Source of the DNA: Spodoptera frugiperda
Taxonomy: Eukaryota > Arthropoda > Insecta > Lepidoptera > Noctuidae
DNA: 64,000 nt
NCBI RefSeq assembly: GCF_023101765.2
Contig: NC_064229.1
Span: forward strand, 1,612,001-1,676,000
Direction of reading: 5' to 3'
The notes under the pieces: model-generated
The model's input: the letters and a program-made list of their open reading frames with translations, nothing else
What the model was told of the DNA's origin: nothing
The model's database searches: none
Shown: piece after piece, positions 37,140-49,100 of the stretch
Position numbering within the stretch: position 1 is the first letter of the stretch
Layout: every line of letters starts with the position of its first letter
Made by a program: the position numbers and the translations under genes

Positions 37140-40100
37140 ATGACTAAAAATAAAACTGGGGCTGTGTGGGAAGATAGAGAAGTGCTCTTTGATTTACCTT
37201 TCGCGTAAGTACCCATTATTAGATCTTTCGTAATCTTATATACAAAGTAAGTTAGTAGAGTAGGTAAAAATAGCAGATTAATGCTTTATTTTGTTATGAT
37301 TGTAAGTTTTGTTAATAGCCTTGTGAACCGGCCGTTATTATAAATGCTAATTACAAGATCTTAGCCACAATCTTCAAGTTTCCCGGTCCAAGAATTCTCA
37401 GTTCTGTGGCTTGACCTTCATCCACAGTGCGTGGTAGTAAGATTATTGGACTATAGACCTCCTTCTACCCAAGAGGGGGTTGTCTCTCTCGCATGAATCT
37501 CCGCGCATCACACTTGGCAGGCGGTTTAGATATTACACTTTAAAAGGTTCATGTTTATCAGAAAACGCCGCTGCGTGGTCTCCATCAAATTATTGTCTAA
37601 TTCTTTAGTCAGCTCATACGACACCCACGTCAAGAGTTAGGATGGTCACATGACTAAGATGGAAAAGAGAGACAGGATGGAATTCATTATTATTATAATA
37701 GTGTAAGTCTCGTCCCTCTACTAAGAGACTATACCATGCAGCAAATACAAAGAGGAAATGTCCTTTAACACAATGCATCCCCTTTACAGGGAATGCGGGA
37801 CGTTACAAACCACGCACTTCTATTTTCAATCTAGCGGTCTCATACTACAAAACCGATGCCAATTGTTCACTTTAAAATGTGCCATTACTCTGGTCGAGTC
37901 GGCTTATAACCTATGCTACACCATGGCTCTTATATTCACTTATAATAACATTGGGCATTACCGTTTTTTTTGTGTCATAGTGCATAATCACAGTACAGCA
38001 TCTCCTCTTTGTACTTGCTTCATGGTCTATACCTAACACTTTTTGAAAAAACAATATGGTAGTTGTCTCTCCTTACATCTAAGTGGCATTATGTCTGTTT
38101 TCCCCCTTATGTAAATGGCTTATGATATCGTCGCTAAAACGAGCGGGTATCAAGTGTCCCAAGCTATTAACTGCGTAAGGCACCGCTCTACAAGATATGA
38201 AAATTAAATTAACATGTTTTAAAAGTTTATGCGAGACGGACTTTTCTTTCATAATACCGTTATTTATAACCTTCACATTTTTATTCAGATTTAAGGGAAG
38301 AACTGCTCTTTATTCCCTCGGCACTGAGTTTCCTTGAGTACTGGTCTGGTATGAGAAATGTGTTTTTTTTTCTTCTTCTTTTCTAAAAATAAATGTAATT
38401 AGAATTCGGTACTCATGTCGGTGTTGTGGCTGTGGCTACTCAAGATGGTTTCTTGTTATTGTTTATCTGTGTTATTTTTAGTCGGAAGATACACTACATA
38501 AATCTTTCTAGGCTTCAACAAACATCATGTCTTTTATTTTCAGTTTAACACGTTCTGCTCAGTAGTCAATTTGCGGCATTAGGATACCTTTCCACCGGAG
38601 ATGTGCTATGTAGCTATGCTACGAAGATGTAAATATGATTGTTGGAAGCCAAACACATCCACAGTAGCATAGCATAGCACATCTCTTGTGGAAAAGCACC
38701 CTTAAGGTCTCAGCACACATATGGGATCGGAAAGGGATCGTAACCGTGACGCCTTTCGCCTCGCTGTCAACCAGGCGTCAACCTACCGTATGCACGTAAC
38801 GAAAGCGTATCAGCAGCGCCTGTACGTCAATTTTCGGCTACGGCTAGGCGACACTCGACTAGACTAACACGATAGTTAGTCGGTACGGAGAGACGTAAGC
38901 ACGGGGACGGAGAAACGTAAGCGCGGGGACGATGAGCCGTAAGCGCGGGAATTCAAGTTCGGAGCCTGTTCCGAGGCGAGGCGATATACGTTAATATTCC
39001 GATTAGTGTGCGTTGCAGTAAGTTTAATACAAACCATTCTGAACGGCTCGAGGCGATACGGTGACGATCCCTTCCCGATAGCATATGTGTGCTGAGACCC
39101 TTAATGTAACCATCTATTACATGGGTCTCGCCTTCATCTCCATTAACTACTAATCAGGTTCAAAGAAATACTTTAAAGTAAATGACAAACATCTATCAGA
39201 GTCCCATCATCCTTTAAGTTATGGTGACCCCAATAACATTTTTTTATTAATGTTTCAGGTATCTAAAGCTCCGTCCTGGCGAGAAGATATTTGATAGGAT
39301 CGAACCCATCGAAGACACGAAAGGCAACAGCGGCACCAAGGGACGCATGGTGGTTACCAACCTGAGGATCATCTGGCATTCACTGGCGTCACCTAGAATC
39401 AATTTGTGTTAGTGCCTTTACTAACTATTGTACACATAACTTCGACAATTCCTTAACTATCATTACATCACAGATGGGGCCCAATAGGGCTGATGCCGAC
39501 CCGGAGCTGTGGACTGCCTAGCGGGTTGCCGGGGCTCCGGCTCAAAAAGCAGGAGTAGGAACGGGGTGGTTTTTAGTCAGTAAGAGTCTGACACTCCCAC
39601 TCGCCTCGCCCAAGGCGAGAGAAGTCATTAGTGTGATCCACACATCAATTTTGTTTGGGGTCTGGGTGTCATATGTATGTATGTGAACTTTAAACATACC
39701 CACGACATACGAGACAATCCTAGTGCGGGCCAATTAGTTTTTTAAGAAGAATAAGAAAAATATCTGTTAATATTTAGTTTCAAACAATATTGCATTTTAA
39801 TGTGACGTTATCATTACATAGTACAAAACAAAGTCGCTTTCTCTGTCCCTATGACCCTTTGTATGCTTAAAACCACACAACTGATTAAGATGTTTTTTTT
39901 TTTTTAATAGATAATGATTCAAAAGGAAGGTTTATATGTATAATACATGCATAATATGTCACCATTGCACCCATGCGAAGCTGGGGTGGGTCGCTAGTCG
40001 CTAGTAAGGAATAAATATTGTAAATTAATTTTCTATAATTCCAGCTATAGGCCTGAACTGCATCCTAACCACAAACACCAAGGTGGTGAACTCAGGTCTC

Positions 40101-43100
40101 CGCGGCACCACGCAGGCGCTCAACGTGCTGGCAGCCTACAAAACCAACAAATATGAATTCATCTTCACCAATCTATCTCCGAACTGTGTCCGACATTACA
40201 CTTCAGTGGCTGGTGTGCATAAGTAAGTTTCCTACTCCTCTTTTATATTTTTTTTAATTTGGTTATTCTGTCTCATACTGCGGAGAACTTAACGGTTTAC
40301 TGGGGCTCTGACTCGAAGCAGGAGTAGGAACGGGGTGATTTTTAGTCAGTAAGAGTCTGATACTCTCTCTCAACTCGCCTAAGGCGGAAAAAGGCGTTGA
40401 ATGATTTTTCTCCTTCACAAAAATTGGTAGTACTTAGCTATGTCTTCTCAAATCTTGGTAAATACATACACTTGTCCTGTCTCCATTCTGCCTAACCTGA
40501 CTTCACATTACAAAGTCTTTGGTTTTATTGCTTTCATCCATGAATGTGAGTCTTTTTCTTTCCCTAGCTCTCCTCACACAATCTAGATACCTTTTCTTCA
40601 CTCTTCTTTTTCACTTCTATCTATTCAATATGAGTATTTACTGGCTAATAACGTCATCATTTATTTGTTTTCAGAGCGTATACAGGCTCCAGATTGTATC
40701 GAGACCTAAAGCTGAGAGCTGCTATTATACACAACAAGCAGTTACGGATGTTGCCGCTAGAAAAAGTAAAGTATAGAAATTAGTCTGATTTAGAGAAAAG
40801 CTTATTAAAATTAAAGTCAAAGTCAAAGGATTTATATGCTAATGAATACAGTTATATAAAAGGTGTTACAAAATGTCTATGAGTTCAGTATTCAGTCATA
40901 ATATAATGACATGCAAAATACATATTTATCTTAAATATACCATTTATACTGTTACAATCCAATAAACAGTATATTACTCACTGTTAACGATTTCCTGAAA
41001 GGTGAGAATTAATCAGAAATGATATAATTAAAGATAGTGAAAATTATCCAATTTTCCAGATAGCTCTACTCGAGCATAGTATTTGGAACCTGTCGAGTGA
41101 CTCCGGCAACCTGGGCACCCTGATAATCACCAATGTCCGAGTGGTTTGGTTCGCAGACATCAATGACGCCTTCAACATCTCTATGCCTTACATTACCATT
41201 GAAAGCGTGAGTATCTAATAACAATTTCTATACCCTTAGTACGAGTATCCTTTACGTTAGTAGGGTATAATTGGGGTTCTGCATCACTTGCTCTCGCGGC
41301 GCTCGAGCTGCGCGATGCAGAAGCCCCCAATTATACCGCTTATGCAGATCGTAATGTGAATATCGTATTCAATAACAATACATCACTTAGCCAATACGTT
41401 TGATTCGATCATCTGTTCGAAAATTAAACCATGAACTGTGGGAATTACTATATAATCGACCTTTAAGGAATAAAACAAGAAAATATTTATTTCAAAAATT
41501 TATTAGTTACTTAGAGTGTTTATACTACATTGTCTATACGCCATTTATTTAAACAGAGAACATTTTTTAATGCACATACTGAATCATGATAAATACAGCT
41601 ATACAGATCATGAGAGTTTTCATATTCTTCATATAAGTTTAATAAACTAGGACATCCTTTATCTTCTAAGTTATTAACATTAGTACTATTTACAATGTTT
41701 CTTAACCATGACACTTTTTCTGAACCTTTGACATAAACACATTTATCTCTTAAAATATTTATAACCAAATTCTGATAATTTGAGTAAGGCACAATTCCTT
41801 CATTCCAGTATATCTTTCTATTGCGCTCAATCCAACTTACTTGTCGACGTTCTTGTTTAGTCAAATCGTAAAATGGAAATGGAGGTTTTATTAGAAATAC
41901 CTGTATTTTTTTATCGCATAATATCGCAATCTCCTTTATTATAAATTCATTAGCTTCTGTTTTGAAACCTTGAACATCTACAATTGCAGTCATGATAGCC
42001 TGCGCACAATGTTACTTAACGGTTTGTATTCCACAAGTCGATCGTTAATAATTAAACAGTAGGCAGTTGTGTTATCTGGTATTAATGTTGAACATTCAAA
42101 TTCCAACCTCACATCTACCGGGCCTGTTTTTAAACAGTCATTTTGCCTTGAACAATCTATGATAAAAAGTGGTGCTTTTTCTTTAAAATTTTTCAGATCA
42201 AGCAAGGGATCGACTGGGCTGCTATAATACGACTGACGAAATTTCACATACATTTCATATAATATACTGTACTTGTTTTCAGAAAACTTTAAACCTAAAG
42301 GTTCATAAGGGTAATATTGAGAATTCAAAAATAGCGTTACATTTGTCACATCACAATGATCAAATACTGAGCTGTCTTTTGATTTATTACTTTTTCTATT
42401 AGTCTGCAAGCAAAAAATTACATACCGGGGCTTTTCTAATTGAGAAGCAGTTTTTACTGACCAAGAATGCTTTGTGGTTTTAGGTAGTAAAGGATACTCA
42501 TATAAATCCCAATTTCTAAAAGCCATCTGAATAGGTTTATCTCTTTCTAAATGCTTTAAAAGTGTTAAACGTTCTCTATCTGAAACTTTTATATGTGGTA
42601 CTCTCCACTGAACCCTTTGTATATCTATTTGAAGCTGGACGTTTTCATCAGTAAGAATAATACTATTTAAGTTAGAATTACTCCTATTCAATATAAGTTC
42701 GTGTTTACAATTTATTACAATTTTATTGTAATCCTCTGCAAACCCTAAAATCTTATTTAATGGCACCACAACGCTAAAATGCCCATCACTTTGGAACCCG
42801 TTTAAATTCCAACCCCACAATGCAGCAACTTTACTTTCTGCTTCATTGAATGAGATGTATGACTTTATTGTTGATGTTATTCCGGAATTTTTTATACGAT
42901 CTATTTCAATTCCATTCATTTCGTATCTGATGTCTTGGAACAAATACATAACAGGGTTATTAGTGAACGTAACAGGTTTCTTGCTCGGATGCCCATCCTT
43001 ACCGAACAGCTTTGCCTGGCCTTCGATGTAGATTGAACTGGCTGACGGTAGCACGTATATGTCTTGCTGATGTATGGGGATTCTGATTTCATCGTTTTCT

Positions 43101-46100
43101 CTAAAGCTGTTATTGTAGGGATTGTATGAATGGACTTCATAGCTTTCGATTGAACTATCAAAGTGTGGTAAATCAGTAATCTGTAGTATACTCATACTTT
43201 AAACCCTAAAGCTTTAAGAAAATCTTTATTTGATTTAGTCAATTTCTTCACGTTTTTCTTACGTCTGGGCACCTTAACGGTTGTTGACGGAATAGGACGT
43301 TTTATTTTCACTGGAGGCTTTTTATTATATACTATCATTTTGCTTTTCTTAAATGAAGACGTAATTGAATATGTTCTTCACCAAAGTCAATACAGGAACC
43401 AAACTGATCTACAATCCTGACAGATATGGATGAAATTATATTTTTGTTCACTGGGAAGTAAATAACGTTCTGAGGTATTTCTGTGTAGCTGCGACCTGGA
43501 GCAGTATCAGATATAAATTCATGAATAAAATGAGTCGGTAATCCGTTGTAATATGAACCGTGCACAAGATCACATTCGATTCTGATTACAGCTGTTAAAC
43601 TGCTGTTATTAACGGGCACGTTTGGTCTTGTTTTTAATACTGAAAAGTATAGTAAACCGCACTCGTATTGATCAGATAAATGAAGAGGTGGTTGAAAATA
43701 CGAGACCAGTTCTGATTTATTTCCAGAGATTGTAACCGTAGTAGACATGCTTGCATACTGAACTCTTTTATATGATCCTGTTTATTTTATTTCTTGATTA
43801 TACCAAAAATTCTTTAAAAAAATTAAACATAGATGTCCACAATTGAAGGGGTGATCACGTTGTATATTTTCATAATTATATTTAATGTTGGAACCTACAT
43901 ATTTTATGAATTCCTTCGGAGGTTTAAGATTTCCATAGCTGTCAAAATACTCAACATAATCATTATATTTTGCATAGGCTACCCAATGAGAGCCAGGATT
44001 TTTAGAACTATCTAAATTAATAACTCCACATTCTTTTTTATAAGGATATTTAGGGAGCTCATCTCTCATAAAGACACCTCTAAAATAAGGAATTCTATTT
44101 CCATACTTTAAAATGTCAAAGTTAGTTAAGGCCCGTTTGGGTAGCCGATATCTTAGTTTTTTTCTTTTGATACGAAAATTCCAAGTCCGCCTTTATGTGG
44201 TTTAAGGTGTAGTCCTTTCCCAATACATAGAGCTTCCATTTTTTCATTGTGTCTCTTCGATTCTTCATACAGCTTTTTAGCCATTTTGAATTCATTTATG
44301 GTTTTAGCAATACCAGCTGCACCGCCTGCTAAAGCCCCCGCCGCTGATAATCCCGCAAAAATAGGAATCAACGGTAGTACTCCGCCAGTTTTTGGAATAG
44401 GAATAATACGAGGGAGCTTAATCGATGAATCATCAGCTAATTCTCTGGCAGCGGCAATAGCTAATTCTATAGCCATTTTCTTGCTCTTAGGTTTTAATTT
44501 TTTTATGTGTCTTTTTGCTTTTGTAATAACAGATTTTAATTTACTTTTTAACCCTTTTCCAGGTATAATTTTTGGAGAATGCTTTTTGTTCAAACCAGAA
44601 CCAGTTTTAATTTTTGCTAACATAGCCTTACTTACTAAGCGAGCTGCGAGTTTTTCACCTATATTGGCATCGGAAGCAACAGCTCGCTCTCTTGCCATTT
44701 TTAACAAAATTAAATCAGCTTTATGTCGATCCTTTAAGTTTGATGATTTGTGATATGCAATATCGTGATCTTTGCAATATTCGTCCAACTTATTTATACC
44801 TTTATCTCCTTGTGTAAGTCTTTTTATTAATTTAGTACCAGGACCACAGTAATTATATCCTGGTAAATGTAATTCAAATGGTATATTATTAATAAGCCAA
44901 TTGAGAAGACTACTCTCTCCAAAACACATTATAAGACTGATGATTCCGCTTTGAATACTTTAATAAATAGTTACGTGATTCGAGTTTTATAATATTACAT
45001 TCGATTTATCAATCCAACTGCTTTCAGCTGAAGATAGACCTAACCATTTTACTAAAACCCTGTTACCTTTTCTTCTAAGAACTTTCTCGACTAGATATAC
45101 ATTGGGATGTTTTGTTTTTTGAAGTTCTTGTGTATAAAATGCACCTAAAATAGGCTGACCTCTGATAGTATCTTCGATTAAGTAAGTTATAGGAGTTGTA
45201 TCTTGTATTTTACGAATTTTAAATATTTCTGTTGACCAGTTGGGAGTGTAACCTTTTTCAAATGTTCCTTTGTATTTACTGATACGCACATAATCACCTA
45301 CTTTGTACTTGCTTTTTAAATTATCATTTTTTAGCAATTTTAAATACCTTTCTAATATCAGTTTTTTATTAATATTGTTCACATTAGCAGGGATTTCATT
45401 AATAGTGCGATGGTGAGTGTGATTGTATTTGTAAATAACATCATTGAGGGTATTATTTACCCAATTGTAATTACCATTTAAACTAAATTCTTTATAGATT
45501 TTCGATTTCAATGTTCTGATAAATCGTTCAACTATTGAAGCCTTTTTTGTTGAGAAAGTTGAATAATGGTTAATATGATACGATTTCATAAGCTTCTGAA
45601 ATTTGTTATTATAAAATTCTGTTCCATTATCTGTCTGCAGATTTTTAGGAACACGCCCTTTATCTAACAAAGTTTTGAAAGAGTTACACACATCTTCTTT
45701 GGTTTTACTTCTCATAGGTAAGGCCCAAGCATATTTCGAAAATGTATCAATGACGGCAAGAATATATCTGTAACTTTTATTTTCTTTTGAAATTGATTGC
45801 ATATCAATTAAGTCTGCTTGCCACAAGTCATCTATATCTTTCATGATAACACGTCTTCGTGGATAGTTCACCCTCGCATTTTTATGAATTTCGTTTACCA
45901 CATCAGCTTTACTCATGTTCACAATTTAGTATATTTGTCTTGAATTCAGCTAAAATACTGAATAAAAAGCATGTTAACATGACTATTTATTATTGGATTA
46001 TGCCAGCTTCTTTTAATTCTTCGATTATTGATAAAATTTCATTATCATGGTTTGTATTACCGGCATCTCGCGAAGCAATTAATAGTTTCAATCTGTCAAC

Positions 46101-49100
46101 CAGTTCATTAGGATCATCCCAATATACCAAGTCAGTGTTATTTTTGTATTTCTTTAGTGTTGGTAAGCTTCCTCCAAATTTAGTGACAACATTATTGTTT
46201 AACGTTTCAGAAAACAATGGCTTGATTATTTCACGATATTTTATACCTTTATCGCCTCTTATTTGCCCATTGGGATTAAAATCTCTCTTATGTGCATTTG
46301 TATAATGCAACATATCTTTATAGACAAGTTTATCTTCGCTCGATATTAGTTTCAAATCAGGTTTTCTTCGAAGTAAAAGTTCTTTTAAACCAGGGGTTAA
46401 ATTGTAGCTTTTGTCACCAATTTTAATTAAAACGAAATTATCATCATTCACACTATCTATTTTAGAAAATGAAACTATTGAATTACCCATTAGTAATTTT
46501 TTGTTTGCACTCCTTATTCCAAATGGTATATTTACCCCATCATAAATATCATGGATATCACGACCCTCTAATGATATTTCTAAATCATCCAGTAATTCCG
46601 TCTGGGGAGACTTTTTAACGATCTGTATAGGATTCGGTTGTGGATCGTAGCATTCTTCAAACTTCGTTGATGAACTAGTATTAATGTCATCCAATTTCAT
46701 GTCTTCAAAATTAGAGTGTGTATTTTCAAAAGTTTGTATTTTCTCTATTGTCTTATTCGAATCAACGAGGGTTTTAAGGGGATCTGTGACAGGTTTTAAC
46801 ATTTTATCAAGTGACAAGTTCATAGAGTGTTCCTGGTTTTTCATTTGTTTTATTTTATTCTTTATGGAGTCTACAGATTTCATTAATTCTATTTTAATAT
46901 TTTTCTCCATGTTGTAATACGTATTATCACAACTGTATTAAGCTAAAGAACAAATTATACTGAATTTGATTTTGCATGTTAATTACTTATATGCACATAT
47001 AAACAGTCAGTCAAATTTAAAAAACATATCAAAATTCTGTCTGTACCTTCCGTTATTTAATGACGAATCTTTATTTATAAGTAGAAAATTATAAGGTTTA
47101 CTCCAAACAGTTTGACAAATATTTCTGAACTTTTTCCACTGTAAATCAGAACTAACATGCTCTTCATAAATATGTTTTAAATTCACATCATCTTGTTTGA
47201 ATATAATAAGAAAATTTACATTGTCACGTAACAGTTGTTTCGGAATTTTCGAATAGGTTTGAGATAAATAGAAACAATCTATTTGTTTATGCCTACCCAT
47301 GCAGAAATAATTGCGTATATTTACTTGATTTTCACATGCAACATCATCAAATATAAATACAGAATTTGGTAAGGCTTCAGTCGGAGAAATGACCTCTTTA
47401 TCATCGTTAAACTTATAGAAGTTGATCTGCGGCACTCTTGTTAATACTTGACTCAAGAAACGATATTTTGGTTGAAATGAAGTTTTGGAATAAAGATAAA
47501 GATTTTTAAATTTAATTCCATTTTCATGTAACAACAAACTAATCATAACGTTTGTTTTACCACAGTTCGACGGACCACACATTATACATCGAATCGTATT
47601 CGGTAATAAAGGACTATGTCTGATCTGGTGAGAAGATTCATTTAAATCTATATTGTTAACTTTCAAAGATATGGGTTGCTTGATCAACTTCATTTTGACA
47701 ATTACTGTAATTAGTGTCTAACACGCATATTTATAGGTAGCTATACCAATCACACTAATTAAGATATATTACATAAAAACATAAATACAGGATTAAACAT
47801 GTTCGTACAGGTTAAAGTTAAGAATTTTGTATTCTTGTATTACAATATTATATAATACCTAATTTCATTATGCTGACATAGTTAGTCGAAGCAGGACCTG
47901 TTGTTAGCGGAGAAATCAATTTATTGGTAAGTTTTTAACGTTATACGTTATTACTATATTTTTAATGTGAATAATTAGATATCTTACTCAAGTTTTATTT
48001 TCAGAATCATGTCATACAGCCCCAGCATTCTTGACATTGGAGGACTTAACAGATTTGTATTTGATAATGTTGAATCTCAAATCACAACTCCTTTGGACGA
48101 AGTTGATCAGACAGAAATACAAGAGGTTAGTAAATATTATTTTATTCATCATAAGTAGTTGAATTCATATATGCCCAGATAAAAAACTGCAACAAAGATT
48201 TTGTTTAAAAAATTAAATGGCCCTTTCCACTTTTCAAAGGTAGCTGCGTGTTGAACTTTGATGGAGTTTATTAGTCCGTCAGTGTAGTTATAAACTTTTC
48301 CAGAATACCCAAGATAGTATTCAGCTTCTAATGTATTTATTTATAATGTTTCTATTTTTGATGTTAATAAATTGTGTTTTTACAGCTCAATTCTGAGGAT
48401 CTCAATGACGGCCCCCTATTATATTCTGAGGAAAACTGCAAAACGTATTTTGAAAACTTAACAAATCGGCAACATTTATCATTTAAAGACTCTCAGAATA
48501 ATCAAGCTCAAAGTTCCAAGAATACGAAAAAAAGGAAACCGGACACATCTTTGTCTTATGTTATTCGAAATGAACCAGGAAAATGTCATCATTTGATAAA
48601 TATAGCAGTTTATGATCTGAGTGGTGACACTGTACCAGGAATTAATTGCAGTGAAAATAATAATGCTCGTGTAAGTGTTCAGTACCTAGTGAAAGACTAT
48701 TGTGATGATATTATGGATGAAATTGAATATTTGATAGGTAAAATAGTAAAAAAAATTAGCTTGTCTAATCAACAGTGAATCTTATTTCGACAGGAGTGTT
48801 AAGCTGCTTATTACTTATTGTTGAATATAATATGTTGCAAAATTTCAAATCTCCTTTTATTTACCTTTCAGTAAACAATATATTTATATGGTATATTTTT
48901 AATTTATAAATAAAAACAACAAAGTACTTTATAATATTTATTTGGCATACAAGTATACATGTTATCAAAACAGTGTGTGTACATTCACATAATAGTAGAT
49001 TATGATATACATAATAATTAAATACGAATTCTTATTAAAGTATTGTGCCATAGTGCCCCCAAGGCACAGTTTCAAAACTATTTTTTATCATTTGTCTTTT

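Noticed and set aside
44247..44753. A 168-residue plus-strand frame rich in Ala/Phe
   Set aside because: It is the antisense shadow of the PLA2/pVI-like gene, whose domains are recognisable on the minus strand.
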